A stretch of 38,727 nucleotides of DNA from Candidatus Moranbacteria bacterium CG_4_9_14_3_um_filter_44_28 (GCA_002790655.1 PFVO01000007.1:1-38727); one strand, 5' to 3'. Numbered from the stretch's first letter, positions 22,749 to 31,243 are shown. The notes: a model not told the origin generated them from the letters alone. Translations and numbers: made by a program.

Positions 22749-23936
22749 TTATTTAAAAATAATCTTGCTAAAATGCAATTTCCCAACTTTTATTACTTTG
22801 TTATTATAATCCTTTTTGTTTAATTCAAATTTATAATCAATTATTTTTTCCCCGTCCACCGAAACTCCACCCTGCTCTATTTTTCTCCTCGCATCGCCAA
22901 TACTTGTTGCCATCCTCGCTTTTACTATAAATTCTGTAAGTTTAATCCGAGTCGAAGCAATCTTTATGGATTTAATTTTATCCGGCAGTTCTTTTTTTTG
23001 AACAGTCTTCACAAAATAATCCTGCGCCTTCTTCGCCTCTTTTTCCCCGTGATAAATTTTCACAATTTCGTATGCCAGACGCATTTTTGTATCCCGCGGG
23101 TTGGATTTTCTTGCTTTTCTGTAATCCAAATCCGTCGCGAGTTCAAAGTATTCTTTCATCGCCGTGTCCGGAATGGACATAATTTTCCCGTAGATTTGGT
23201 CGGCGCTTTCGGTGATGCCAACGTAGTTGTCAAGAGACTTGCTCATTTTCTCCTTTCCGTCCGTTCCGACCATAATTTTTATAATGACCATACACTGCGG
23301 GTCCTGGCCGAACTTTTGCTGATAGTGGCGCCCGAAAAGTTCGTTAAATTTTTGATCGCTTCCCAGAAGAACCACATCCGCTTTGAGTTTCACGCTATCG
23401 TAGCCCTGCATAATTGGATACACCAGTTCGTGAAGACCTATATCCCTTCCGGATTTCATGCGCCTCTGAAACATATCCCGCTCCAAAATCCGCGCCGCAG
23501 TTGTCATTGTCATGAGACGCAGAAATTCATAAAAACTCATCCTCGAAAACCACTGGGAATTGTATTTTATTTCCAATAAATTTTTGTCAGTTTTCAAAAT
23601 TTTCGAGGCTTGTTTGACGTAGGTCGCCGCGTTTTTTTTGATTTGGGCATCGCTCATCATCGGCCGGGTTTTGTCCTGACCTGTCGGATCTCCAACTTTT
23701 GAGGTCGCATCGCCAATGAGAAAAACGACCTTATGCCCCAAATCCTGAAACTCTCTCATCTTGCGAAGCGCCACCGCGTGCCCCAAATGCAAATCCGGAC
23801 GGGTCGGATCCGCGCCGAATTTCACTATCAATTTTTTCCCTAAGCTAAGCTTCTTCTCTAACTCTTTTCGGCCGATAACCTCTTCGACTCCGCCTTCGGA
23901 AAGAAGCTTTTTGATTTTTTCTTTGTTGGATTTCAC
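22749..23936 (-). CDS. tyrS: Tyrosyl-tRNA synthetase
   Basis: Charges tRNA-Tyr. Class I features are LHLGHAVALRKMREFQDLGHKVVFLIGDATSKVGDPTGQ (about residues 49-87, HIGH motif as HLGH), the tyrosine-pocket region YPIMQGYDSVKLKADVVLLGSDQKFNE (about 167-193) and KMSKS in KEKMSKSLDNYVG (about 228). The C-terminal S4-like RNA-binding domain lies at about 330-395. The TyrZ-like branch is suggested by length (395 aa) and DATSKVGDPTGQD. The GTG start at 23936 is 7 nt after an extended -10 box. Confidence 0.96.
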   Translation of the reverse strand: MKSNKEKIKKLLSEGGVEEVIGRKELEKKLSLGKKLIVKFGADPTRPDLHLGHAVALRKMREFQDLGHKVVFLIGDATSKVGDPTGQDKTRPMMSDAQIKKNAATYVKQASKILKTDKNLLEIKYNSQWFSRMSFYEFLRLMTMTTAARILERDMFQRRMKSGRDIGLHELVYPIMQGYDSVKLKADVVLLGSDQKFNELFGRHYQQKFGQDPQCMVIIKIMVGTDGKEKMSKSLDNYVGITESADQIYGKIMSIPDTAMKEYFELATDLDYRKARKSNPRDTKMRLAYEIVKIYHGEKEAKKAQDYFVKTVQKKELPDKIKSIKIASTRIKLTEFIVKARMATSIGDARRKIEQGGVSVDGEKIIDYKFELNKKDYNNKVIKVGKLHFSKIIFK

Positions 23937-23943
23937 AATAAAA

Positions 23944-23972
23944 ATACTACCACTTTTCTAGCCAAATTGCAA
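23944..23972 (-). promoter_or_regulatory. Promoter of tyrS, near-leaderless
   Basis: Minus-strand TTGCAA (23972-23967), 17-nt spacer ending TGG, TAGTAT (23949-23944), then 7 nt to the GTG. Confidence 0.65.
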
Positions 23973-24012
23973 AAATTATGTGGTAAATTCCAAATCTCCC
24001 GCGTGATTTTGA

Positions 24013-24822
24013 TTATCTTGAAATTTTTTTCTTGAGCGCCTGGGAAATCTGCGCCTGCCGGGCGTCAATCCATAAAGTATCAAGGTCAACAATATAGTAG
24101 CTCCCTATTTTGCTTTCGAGCGTCAGGGAATTGCCGACGGTGTACTTCACTTCGTGATAGATCGTGAAATATTCCGTATGCCAGTGGCCGGCAAGAACCA
24201 GTTTTGCTTTTCCCTCTTCACTAAACCAGTTTTCCGTCTCCCGGTATCTCTTGTAGACCGATGAGAGATCTTTTTTGTTAAAAATAGGATAGTGCATCAC
24301 GGCGAGTACCGGTCTGTCGGTTTTTTCCAGTAAATCTTCCAGCCACTCCGCCTGATTCGAATCCATGCCTCCTTCTCTGACCGCGCATCTCTGGGAATTG
24401 TCAAGGGCGATTATTCTCCAGCCGTAGCGGTCGAGATAATAATAGCTCTTTTTTTGCTTCATGTATTTTTTTATCGTTTTTTCCCGATCATGATTTCCTC
24501 TTGCGAGAATCATCTCCATCCCCCTTGCTCTGATTATTGACCTTATCCTTTTTACGTATCTTACTTCCCGGCTGTGGTCTGTTATGTCGCCGGAAATAAC
24601 GATAATTTCAATTCCTTCATTTTTCATTTCCGTCAGAGCTTGAGCCAGATATTGCTTATAATAACGGGGGTAGAAAATATTCGTCGCGCTTTTCTTTTTT
24701 TTCTTCGCGCTCCCGGCGTGAATGTCGGTTATCCAGCCGATTTTCTGGGCGAATACGAGATTAGGCAGCAGAAAAACCAGCGTCAGTAAAACAAAAATTG
24801 TCGCAAATTTCTTGAATTTCAT
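24013..24822 (-). CDS. Exported calcineurin-like metallophosphoesterase
   Basis: Two-metal phosphoesterase with a signal peptide (residues 1-25, ending VFA). All motifs are visible: DIHAG (D-x-H), SGDITDH (GD), ARGNHDRE (GNHD), MHYPIF (His) and AGHWHTE (GHxH). The substrate cannot be read from sequence; relatives act on nucleotides, cyclic nucleotides or phospholipids. It stands between tyrS and secA, downstream of secA. Length 269 aa. Confidence 0.9.
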   Translation of the reverse strand: MKFKKFATIFVLLTLVFLLPNLVFAQKIGWITDIHAGSAKKKKKSATNIFYPRYYKQYLAQALTEMKNEGIEIIVISGDITDHSREVRYVKRIRSIIRARGMEMILARGNHDREKTIKKYMKQKKSYYYLDRYGWRIIALDNSQRCAVREGGMDSNQAEWLEDLLEKTDRPVLAVMHYPIFNKKDLSSVYKRYRETENWFSEEGKAKLVLAGHWHTEYFTIYHEVKYTVGNSLTLESKIGSYYIVDLDTLWIDARQAQISQALKKKISR

Positions 24823-24945
24823 TTTTACTCAATAAATCTATCTGGGATCTTGAAGTCCAGATTTTACTTCCTACAGCATTTCTTAATAATTGCTAGTGAG
24901 CCCGCAAGCGAAAGCTTGCTTTCATTTGGGACGAATGACGCAATT

Positions 24946-27627
24946 TCAAGCGCCGCAACAGCGCTTATATTTTTTCCCACTCCCACACGGGCAAGGGTCG
25001 TTTCGTCCAATTTCTGTTTTGTTTCGGATAGTCTGTCCGCTGGATGGGATGGATTTTCCTTCCGAAGCGTCTTTTGCCGCGCCCGCCAACAACGCTTCGC
25101 GTAGCGATGCGGGCTGGCCGAATTGAGCCGGTTGTTCTTCCGCGCCTTGATATTTCGCCTCTTCGAGAATGTTTTTTTGCGGCGCGGGCTCTTCACGCAC
25201 GACTCCAATCTTAAATATCGTATTGATGACCGCCGAGCGGATATTGGCCATCAGATTTTGAAACAGCAAATAGGCTTCCTTTTTGTATTCCACCAGCGGG
25301 TCGCGCTGGCCATAGCCGCGAAGCCCGATTCCTTCGCGAAGATAATCAATATCATCCAAATGATTCATCCAAAAAGTGTCAATGGAGCGAAGATACATCG
25401 CGCGCTCAATCTGGCGCATAATTTCGGGAGTGATTTCCTGCTCCTTTTTTCCGTAGCTTTCTTTTGCCAAACCTTTTAAAAATTCAACGAGCGCCGAAAT
25501 TTTTTGGGCGTCGTTGGCGTGATTCTTTGATTGCCTGATTTCCAGCAATTTTTTGAACGATTCTTCGCTCACTGGAAAAATCTGGTTTAAATTCTCCTTG
25601 ATTTCACCAGCGTTCCAGTCTTCAATATGCCCCGCAGTATGAAGTCCGACAACCTGTTCAATTTCTTCTTCAATCATCTGAATGATATCGTCTTTGATTG
25701 ATTCTTTTGTTAGAATTTCTTTGCGCCTTTTGTAAATCACTTCCCGCTGTTTGTTCATCACGTCATCGTATTCAAGAACATGCTTTCGGATGTCAAAGTT
25801 AAATCCTTCAATTTTAGCTTGAGCTGACTCGATTGATTTTGAAATAATTTTGTTTTCAATCGGCTGGTCCTCGGGAAGCCCGAGCCGATCCATAATATTT
25901 TTCACCCGGTCGCCCCCAAAGCGCCGCATCAGCTCGTCCTCGAGCGACACAAAAAACTGGGACGATCCCGGATCGCCCTGCCGGCCGGAACGCCCCCGAA
26001 GCTGATTGTCAATGCGGCGCGCCTCGTGACGCTCCGTTCCAAGAATGTGCAGGCCGCCCAGCTCAACGACGCCCTCGCCGAGCTTGATGTCCGTTCCGCG
26101 CCCGGCCATATTCGTCGCGATTGTCACCGCACCGTGTTCACCGGCCTTGGCGATTATCAAGGCTTCCCGTTCATGATTTTTGGCATTTAGCACTTCATGC
26201 TGGACACTTTCGCGCGCGAGCATTTCTGACAAAATTTCCGATTTTTCAATGGCGATTGTTCCAACCAAAACCGGCTGGCCTTTTTCGTGACGACGCTTTA
26301 TTTCCCCAATCACCGCTTTGAATTTCCCCGTCTCTGTTTTATAAACCATATCAGGCAAATCTTTCCGAATCATCGGAACGTTGGTCGGAATCGGAACCAC
26401 ATCAAGATTATAGACTTTGGCAAACTCCTCGGCGGAAGTCAGCGCCGTCCCGGTCATGCCGGCCAGTTTGGCGTACATGCGGAAATAATTCTGAAAAGTG
26501 ATGGTGGCCAGCGTCCGGCTTTCGCGCTGCACTTCGACATTTTCCTTAGCCTCAATGGCTTGATGGAGACCTTCAGAATAGCGCCGGCCGGGCATCAAGC
26601 GCCCGGTAAAATCATCAACGATAATTACCTGCCCGTCGCGGACGACGTAATCCCGATCGCGCTTGAAAAGAATATTAGCTTTCAAGGCTTGTTCAAGTTG
26701 GTGGACATAGGTGATTGTTCCGGCAGTATAGATATTTCCCACGCCCAGCATCTCCTCAACCCTGGCAATTCCTTTTTCGGTGAGAGTCACCGCCCGCATT
26801 TTGTGATCAACGGTGAAATCGTCATTTTCTTTGAGTCGCAGGACGATTTGGGCAAAGCGCCGGTAAAGCTTTGTTGATTCGGTGTCCGGCGCGCTGATGA
26901 TAAGCGGCGTGCGAGCCTCATCAATGAGAATCGAGTCCACTTCGTCAACGATGGCATAATTCAACTCACGTTGCACCATTTGGCCAAGACTTTGCACCAT
27001 ATTATCCCGCAAATAATCAAAACCGAATTCATTGTTCGTGCCATACGTAATATCCGCCGCGTAAGCCTCGCGCCGCGAAACAGGCCGCAAATTTTCCATT
27101 TCCACGCTTACTTCATCGCTATCCTCAATTTTCGGCTCATATATAAAAGACGCATCGTGCTGAATACACCCCGTTGAAAGTCCAAGAAAATGATAAATCG
27201 GTCCCATCCAGTTGGTGTCACGTTTGGCCAAGTAATCGTTGACGGTAATAACATGAACGCCTTTTCCCTCAAGCGCGTTGAGATAAACCGCCGTCGTCGC
27301 CGTATGGGTTTTTCCTTCCCCCGTTTTCATCTCGGCGATTTTACCCTCGTGAAGAGTGATTCCACCCATGAACTGCACGTCGAATAACCTTTTCCCGTCC
27401 ACCCTTTTCACCGCCTCGCGGACTACGGCAAAAGTTTCAGGGAAAATATCATCCGTTTTTTCCCCTTTTTCAAGCCTTTTTCTGAACTCGTCAGTTTTGG
27501 CTTTCAGTTCTTCGTCGGACAACTTGCTGATAACCGATTCGAAATTATTGATTTTACCAACAATCGGCTTGAGTTTGTTCACTTGTCTTTCGGCCCCGCC
27601 GAAAAGGCGTTTTAGAATCATAATCAT
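24946..27627 (-). CDS. secA: Preprotein translocase ATPase SecA
   Basis: Motor of the Sec protein-export pathway. Walker A is [11 protein letters not shown] (about residues 100-110), the DEAD-like motif is [11 protein letters not shown] (about 227-237), the GMTGTA motif lies near 405 and GRGTDIKLG / [17 protein letters not shown] near 515-570. The C-terminus ends with the SEC-C zinc motif [13 protein letters not shown]. The length of 893 aa is typical. The ATG pair at 27627 or 27621 can serve as start; no strong Shine-Dalgarno. A possible promoter TTTACT-17-TAACAT lies about 40 nt upstream. Confidence 0.97.
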   Translation of the reverse strand: MIMILKRLFGGAERQVNKLKPIVGKINNFESVISKLSDEELKAKTDEFRKRLEKGEKTDDIFPETFAVVREAVKRVDGKRLFDVQFMGGITLHEGKIAEMKTGEGKTHTATTAVYLNALEGKGVHVITVNDYLAKRDTNWMGPIYHFLGLSTGCIQHDASFIYEPKIEDSDEVSVEMENLRPVSRREAYAADITYGTNNEFGFDYLRDNMVQSLGQMVQRELNYAIVDEVDSILIDEARTPLIISAPDTESTKLYRRFAQIVLRLKENDDFTVDHKMRAVTLTEKGIARVEEMLGVGNIYTAGTITYVHQLEQALKANILFKRDRDYVVRDGQVIIVDDFTGRLMPGRRYSEGLHQAIEAKENVEVQRESRTLATITFQNYFRMYAKLAGMTGTALTSAEEFAKVYNLDVVPIPTNVPMIRKDLPDMVYKTETGKFKAVIGEIKRRHEKGQPVLVGTIAIEKSEILSEMLARESVQHEVLNAKNHEREALIIAKAGEHGAVTIATNMAGRGTDIKLGEGVVELGGLHILGTERHEARRIDNQLRGRSGRQGDPGSSQFFVSLEDELMRRFGGDRVKNIMDRLGLPEDQPIENKIISKSIESAQAKIEGFNFDIRKHVLEYDDVMNKQREVIYKRRKEILTKESIKDDIIQMIEEEIEQVVGLHTAGHIEDWNAGEIKENLNQIFPVSEESFKKLLEIRQSKNHANDAQKISALVEFLKGLAKESYGKKEQEITPEIMRQIERAMYLRSIDTFWMNHLDDIDYLREGIGLRGYGQRDPLVEYKKEAYLLFQNLMANIRSAVINTIFKIGVVREEPAPQKNILEEAKYQGAEEQPAQFGQPASLREALLAGAAKDASEGKSIPSSGQTIRNKTEIGRNDPCPCGSGKKYKRCCGA

Positions 27628-27674
27628 GGTTTTTCACACTTTTCAATGTTAGCTGATTTAGTGAGGAAAGTAAA

Positions 27675-27716
27675 CCTTAAAAATAAAGACAGTCCACCAA
27701 TTTACAGATGGACTGC
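27675..27716 (-). terminator. Rho-independent terminator after the MscS-like gene
   Basis: Minus-strand hairpin CAGTCCA ... TGGACTG (27715-27690) followed by TCTTTATTTTT. Confidence 0.85.
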
Positions 27717-27718
27717 TT

Positions 27719-27782
27719 GCCCCGTACTAATTCTATTGCAGTACCCAAAACACGCACGCACTACACAAAATTAGTGCGGGGC
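27719..27782. repeat. Inverted repeat with GC-rich ends between secA and the MscS-like gene
   Basis: Arms GCCCCGTACTAATT (27719-27732) and AATTAGTGCGGGGC (27769-27782) with one mismatched pair. The ends resemble the CCCCGCAC palindromes of dnaK and the tRNA cluster. The inner 36 nt show no gene. Confidence 0.75.
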
Positions 27783-27824
27783 CCTTTGAGCCCCCAAATT
27801 TTATTTTATTTAAGCCCATTCTCT

Positions 27825-28517
27825 CTAATCGTGTTTCTCTGTAATCTCCTGCCTGATTTTTTTGAGAATCGCCGCCGCTTCGTCTTTTCCGCCCAGGCCG
27901 AAAGCCAAACCGCCGGCCAGAGCCAGCATGGCAACCAGTCCGATGAAAAGCGTATTAATAAGCGAGGAGGCGATTCCGAGCTGAATAAGCGCCGCCAGAA
28001 ACCCGAAAATCACAATCGCCCACTTCGCGACCGTCGCCAGAAGCGTCGCCGAAACAATTCCGGCCACTTTTGTGCTTCCTTTCACAACCGCGTAGACAAA
28101 ATTGGCAACTAAAAAGGCGACTGCCAAAATCACCGCCGCCACAACGACATTCGGGAGATAGAGAATGATGCTGTTTAGAAAATTGGTAACCTGCACGAGT
28201 TTCAGAATGTCGGTTGCCGCCATCAAGAAAACAAGAATCAAAAACCACTTTACAAGGCCTCCGAGAAATTTGGCGACATCGAGCTTCACACCGGCCTTTT
28301 CAAATCTGGCCTTTGTGCCGGCCTTTTCCATCACATCGTCAACTTTGATCATCTTAAAGATGTGTTCGACAACTTTCCCAAGAGCAACCGCCACAATCCA
28401 GCCGGCTACAAAAACCAAAACCGCGCCGACGAGCGCCGGCAGAAAATTGATAAACCTTTCCCAAAGATTCAAAAAAGACAAGGTTATCGCTTCCCCCCAG
28501 GTTTGCACTGATTCCAT
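27825..28517 (-). CDS. Small-conductance channel-like membrane protein (conserved TM helix, MscS-related)
   Basis: Multi-pass membrane protein with five hydrophobic helices (about residues 20-45, 80-103, 107-133, 140-165, 170-205). It resembles the conserved TM helix repeat group linked to MscS channels (CmpX-like): WERFINFLPALVGAVLVFVAGWIVA and GLAFGLGGKDEAAAILKKIRQ, the latter like the MscS pore end (GLGG..D.A). It lacks the soluble beta domain of true MscS. The start is beyond doubt: AAAGGAGGTGATT, complementary to the 16S rRNA 3' end, sits just before the ATG at 28517. Confidence 0.85.
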   Translation of the reverse strand: MESVQTWGEAITLSFLNLWERFINFLPALVGAVLVFVAGWIVAVALGKVVEHIFKMIKVDDVMEKAGTKARFEKAGVKLDVAKFLGGLVKWFLILVFLMAATDILKLVQVTNFLNSIILYLPNVVVAAVILAVAFLVANFVYAVVKGSTKVAGIVSATLLATVAKWAIVIFGFLAALIQLGIASSLINTLFIGLVAMLALAGGLAFGLGGKDEAAAILKKIRQEITEKHD

Positions 28518-28518
28518 T

Positions 28519-28568
28519 TAATCACCTCCTTTCGGAAATGGTTTGTATCTGCTAGAATCATTATATCA
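28519..28568 (-). promoter_or_regulatory. Extended -10 promoter and strong ribosome binding site of the MscS-like gene
   Basis: Minus-strand TGA then TATAAT (28565-28560) gives an extended -10. The ribosome binding site AAAGGAGGTGATT is immediately before the ATG. Confidence 0.75.
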
Positions 28569-28607
28569 AAAAAATCATCCCCTCGCTAACTGCCTGTGGA
28601 TAACTCA

Positions 28608-29168
28608 ATGAAAAACAAAAAACTCTTCCTGAAAGCTTTTTTGAAAAATCCGCGCCGGGTAGGCGCCCTGAATCAAACTTCAAACTTCGTGGCCAAAGAA
28701 ATCATCAATTCCATAGATTTCGAAAAAGCCCGTTGTCTGGTTGAATTAGGTGCTGGAATGGGCAATATTACCAAAAAAATAGTGAGAAAAATGCACCCGG
28801 AGTGCATTTTATTTTGTTTTGAGATAGACCCGGATTTAGCCGAGCAGATTGCCAAGAACATTCAGGACCCGCGCGTGAAAATAATCTCGGACAGCGCAGA
28901 AAATATGGGAAAATATCTGCACCAATCAAAAATAAAAAAAGTAGACTATATAATCTCCACTGTCCCGCTCACCACTCTTCCTTACCGCAAAATGAAAGAA
29001 ATCCTCAAATCATCTTTCCAGTATCTCCGAAGCGGGGGAAAATATATTCAAGTTCAGTATTCTCTCCTCGGCCGGCGCCACTTGCGAATGCTTTTTCCCA
29101 AAATGGGCATTAACTTCGTCTTTCTTAACTTCCCGCCGGCTTTCGTCTATGTTTGCGTGAAAATCTAG
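28608..29168 (+). CDS. SAM-dependent methyltransferase (phospholipid N-methyltransferase-like)
   Basis: Class I methyltransferase. The SAM site is VELGAGMGNITKKI (motif I, about residues 46-59), with FEIDPDLAEQI (acidic ribose contact) and DSAENM later. VDYIISTVPLTTLPYRKMKEIL resembles motif IV of the PmtA / rRNA adenine dimethylase group, and RVGALNQTSNFVAKEI at the start fits PmtA-like enzymes, which methylate phosphatidylethanolamine. The substrate remains open. I use the ATG at 28608; a GTG at 28596 would add four residues. It ends tail to tail with metK, sharing CTAG in the two stop codons. Confidence 0.82.
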   Translation: MKNKKLFLKAFLKNPRRVGALNQTSNFVAKEIINSIDFEKARCLVELGAGMGNITKKIVRKMHPECILFCFEIDPDLAEQIAKNIQDPRVKIISDSAENMGKYLHQSKIKKVDYIISTVPLTTLPYRKMKEILKSSFQYLRSGGKYIQVQYSLLGRRHLRMLFPKMGINFVFLNFPPAFVYVCVKI

Positions 29169-30211
29169 TCAATTTTTTCCCACGGAAATTCTTCCCTTCC
29201 GAAATGGCCGTAAGCGGCGGTTTTTTTATAAATTGGTTTTCGGAGATCGAGTTTTTCAATTATGGAAAGCGGCTTGAAATCAAATTTTTCCCGGACAATT
29301 CCATTGATGTCTTCCCCTTTTTCGTTTATCGCTTCAATCATTAGAGGCTCGGCCCGGCCGATGGCATAGGCGACAGCCACAAGACACTCTTTTGCCGCCC
29401 CCTGGGCGACAAGATTTTTGGCAGCGTAACGCGCCATATAGGCACCCGAGCGGTCAACCTTGGTCGGATCTTTTCCGGAAAAACAGCCTCCGCCATGGGG
29501 AATGAGTCCGCCGTAAGTATCAATCATAATCTTTCTTCCAGTGAGTCCGGTGTCGCTCGCAAATCCGCCAATGGCGAATTTTCCGGTAGGATTGACAAGA
29601 ATTTCAATTTCAGAAATATCCCCGACCAGGGACTTGATTAATTTTTTAATAAGCACTTCCTGAACTTGTTTTTGAGAAATATCTTCCCGATGCTGAGCGC
29701 TGACAAGAATTGTCCTGTATTTTCCTCTCTCGACCGTTATCTGGGCCTTCCCATCCGGGCCTAGCCATTCAATTTCTCCATTTTTTCGCAAATCTTCCAG
29801 TCCCTTGGTAAGTTTGTGAACCAAAACTACTCCCTTGGGCATATATTCCGGAGTTTCGTCTGTAGCAAAACCGTACATAATTCCCTGATCGCCCGCTCCG
29901 CCCGTATCGACTCCCTGGGCAATGTCCGGTGACTGTTTCACGACATTTGTAATCACCCTGATCTCATCCGTGTATCCAATCTCCCGATAAACATCGAGAG
30001 CAACTTTCTCAAAATCAACTCTTGCTTTAGTCGTTACTTCGCCTCCGACGATCAGGAGTCCATGCCCGCCAAAAGCTTCCATGGCGACCCGGCTTTTGGG
30101 ATCCTGTTCGAGGCAGGCATCCAGAATGGCATCGGAAATCTGGTCACAGACTTTATCCGGGTGACCGGAGGTTACGCTCTCGACGGTGTAAATTTTCGGG
30201 ACGTACTTCAT
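29165..30211 (-). CDS. metK: S-adenosylmethionine synthetase
   Basis: Makes SAM from methionine and ATP. Motifs are SVTSGHPDKVCDQISDAILD (ATP/Mg, about residues 13-32), GGAGDQGIMYGFATDE (about 104-119) and GGGCFSGKDPTKVDRSGAYMARY (about 240-262). With 348 aa it is about 35-50 residues shorter than typical bacterial MetK, mainly at loops and at the end. It is controlled by a SAM-I riboswitch and terminator directly upstream, so high SAM should stop transcription. It overlaps the methyltransferase gene by 4 nt at the 3' ends. Confidence 0.96.
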   Translation of the reverse strand: MKYVPKIYTVESVTSGHPDKVCDQISDAILDACLEQDPKSRVAMEAFGGHGLLIVGGEVTTKARVDFEKVALDVYREIGYTDEIRVITNVVKQSPDIAQGVDTGGAGDQGIMYGFATDETPEYMPKGVVLVHKLTKGLEDLRKNGEIEWLGPDGKAQITVERGKYRTILVSAQHREDISQKQVQEVLIKKLIKSLVGDISEIEILVNPTGKFAIGGFASDTGLTGRKIMIDTYGGLIPHGGGCFSGKDPTKVDRSGAYMARYAAKNLVAQGAAKECLVAVAYAIGRAEPLMIEAINEKGEDINGIVREKFDFKPLSIIEKLDLRKPIYKKTAAYGHFGREEFPWEKID

Positions 30212-30220
30212 TTTTTTGTA

Positions 30221-30251
30221 TTAAAAATAAAAAACTTTCCTTGCAGGAAAG
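30221..30251 (-). terminator. Riboswitch-controlled terminator before metK
   Basis: Minus-strand hairpin CTTTCCTGCAAGGAAAG followed by TTTTTTATTTTT, ending about 10 nt before the metK ATG. It lies just after the SAM aptamer, as expected for an OFF switch. Confidence 0.9.
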
Positions 30252-30264
30252 ACAAATGACTTCT

Positions 30265-30402
30265 GGTATCTTTCCCGCGAACGGGCTAGAGGTAGCACCT
30301 TCCCCTGACGTAATGTCGGGGAGGTTGCTGGCAGGTCTCGCCTCTCCGACGTTACGTCGGAGATAAACTTCGGGCTAGTTCCCTTCCTGCGCTCTTGATA
30401 CA
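30265..30402 (-). promoter_or_regulatory. SAM-I (S-box) riboswitch aptamer
   Basis: Minus strand: P1 GTATC / GATAC, then AAGAG, the P2 strand GCAGG with AAGGGAACTAGCCC, GCAACC before P3, GGTGC after it, and P4 CCCG TTCG CGGG followed by GAAAGATAC. These are the conserved S-box blocks, placed directly upstream of metK. The P2 loop carries an extra perfect hairpin CTCCGAC GTAAC GTCGGAG (30344-30362), which standard aptamers do not have. Confidence 0.88.
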
Positions 30403-30433
30403 AAATTATTCAATTTTGGCTACATGTAGAGTG

Positions 30434-30462
30434 ATTATATATTTTCCCCGAACGCGTGTCAA
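30434..30462 (-). promoter_or_regulatory. Consensus sigma-70 promoter of the SAM riboswitch-metK unit
   Basis: Minus-strand TTGACA (30462-30457), 17-nt spacer, TATAAT (30439-30434). All twelve positions match consensus. Confidence 0.95.
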
Positions 30463-30521
30463 ATTTTAAATTTATTTGCCAGAAATTCTATTAAATAATA
30501 AAATCAGATTATGATTGAGAG

Positions 30522-30549
30522 TTGACTAAATTTTATTTAGTTGTATAAT
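30522..30549 (+). promoter_or_regulatory. Promoter of the tRNA unit
   Basis: TTGACT (30522-30527), 16-nt spacer, TATAAT (30544-30549), 23 nt before tRNA-Lys. Confidence 0.85.
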
Positions 30550-30572
30550 TTTTTAGTTGTGCTGTTAATCGC

Positions 30573-30645
30573 GGGTCGTTAGCTCAGTCGGTAGAGCAGC
30601 AGCCTTTTAAGCTGATGGTCGCAGGTTCGATCCCTGCACGACCCA
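30573..30645 (+). tRNA. tRNA-Lys(UUU)
   Basis: Acceptor GGGTCGT / ACGACCC, D arm GCTC AGTCGGTA GAGC, anticodon loop CTTTTAA (anticodon TTT), T arm GCAGG TTCGATC CCTGC, discriminator A. CCA is not encoded. The outermost pair of the anticodon stem (GCAGC / GCTGA) is a G·A mismatch. Confidence 0.95.
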
Positions 30646-30797
30646 ATGCAATGAGTTTTGTGCGAGAGTAGTCCCGCTATTTTTGCGGGAATGGTCGCAG
30701 GTTCGATCCCTGCACGACCCAATGCAATGAGTTTTGTGCGAGAGTAGTCCCGCTATTTTTGCGGGAATGGTCGCAGGTTCGATCCCTGCACGACCCA
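30646..30797 (+). repeat. Two tandem 76-bp copies carrying the tRNA-Lys 3' end
   Basis: The unit 30615-30690 is repeated exactly at 30691-30766, and its first 31 nt again at 30767-30797. Each extra copy ends with the variable loop, T arm and 3' acceptor strand of tRNA-Lys, without the 5' half. Before each is a hairpin TCCCGC TATTTTT GCGGGA, the size of an anticodon arm. Confidence 0.9.
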
Positions 30798-30867
30798 CAA
30801 GACAAATTAAAAATTAAAGATGAAAAAGTAAAAATTTTGGTGTCGCTTCGCGACAATTATTTTATAA

Positions 30868-30941
30868 GGGTGCGTAGCTCAGCTGGTTAGAGCACTTCAC
30901 TGATAATGAAGAGGTCGATGGTTCGAGTCCATCCGCACCCA
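30868..30941 (+). tRNA. tRNA-Ile(GAU)
   Basis: Acceptor GGGTGCG / CGCACCC, anticodon stem CTTCA / TGAAG with loop CTGATAA (anticodon GAT), T arm GATGG TTCGAGT CCATC, discriminator A, no encoded CCA. All arms pair. Confidence 0.96.
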
Positions 30942-30962
30942 CTGCAACAATGACGAGGCTTG

Positions 30963-31024
30963 CCCCGCACTTATCGCGAAGCGATATAGTGCTGGGGTCC
31001 GAGGTTCGAGTCCTCGATCGCCCA
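30963..31024 (+). pseudogene. Orphan tRNA 3' half behind a hairpin
   Basis: T arm CGAGG TTCGAGT CCTCG (31000-31016), 3' acceptor strand ATCGCCC and discriminator A. No matching 5' strand GGGCGAT is found nearby. In place of the 5' half stands a long hairpin (30963-30997) with stem parts CCCC, GCACT and ATCGC and loop GAA. Identity of the original tRNA cannot be given. Confidence 0.7.
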
Positions 31025-31099
31025 CAATGCAACATCTTCATGGGCCGATAGCTCAGTTCCCGCCAGAGGCGGGCAGGGTCCGAGCGCCTGTGGAGTTTA

Positions 31100-31243
31100 T
31101 CCCGCACCAAAATTAAGTTTCTTTCTTATCCATTCACGGGCTTGTAGTTCAATGGTAGAACGCCTGTTTTGCATACAGGAGGTTGAGGGTTCGATTCCCT
31201 CCAAGTCCAAAGAAAAAAACAGTATGGGAATTTTGGTGCGGGA
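31100..31243 (+). repeat. Inverted-repeat-bounded segment around tRNA-Ala(UGC)
   Basis: TCCCGCACCAAAATT (31100-31114) and its exact complement (31229-31243) bracket the complete tRNA-Ala with short AT-rich flanks. The segment sits in the anticodon loop of the interrupted tRNA. Confidence 0.85.
31138..31209 (+). tRNA. tRNA-Ala(UGC)
   Basis: Acceptor GGGCTTG / CAAGTCC with G3·U70, D arm GTTC AATGGTA GAAC, anticodon stem CCTGT / ACAGG with loop TTTGCAT (anticodon TGC), T arm GAGGG TTCGATT CCCTC, discriminator A, no encoded CCA. It is complete but nested within another tRNA-like gene. Confidence 0.95.

Noticed and set aside
24899-24922. Terminator of secA from GCAAGC GAAA GCTTGC
   Set aside because: The T-rich tail is on the plus strand, pointing into secA, so it does not fit as the secA terminator.
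24850-25208. Short open frames on both strands at the end of secA
   Set aside because: They overlap the SecA C-terminus in other frames and show no protein-like pattern.
30221-30403. 60-codon minus-strand open frame upstream of metK
   Set aside because: It runs through the SAM riboswitch and its terminator.
30615-30797. CRISPR-like array
   Set aside because: The 76-bp units are head-to-tail copies without variable spacers, and no cas genes are present.
30963-31091. A permuted tRNA made of the orphan 3' half and the following GGGCCGA 5' half
   Set aside because: ATCGCCC does not pair with GGGCCGA, whereas the 3' part at 31247-31281 pairs fully, including G3·U70.
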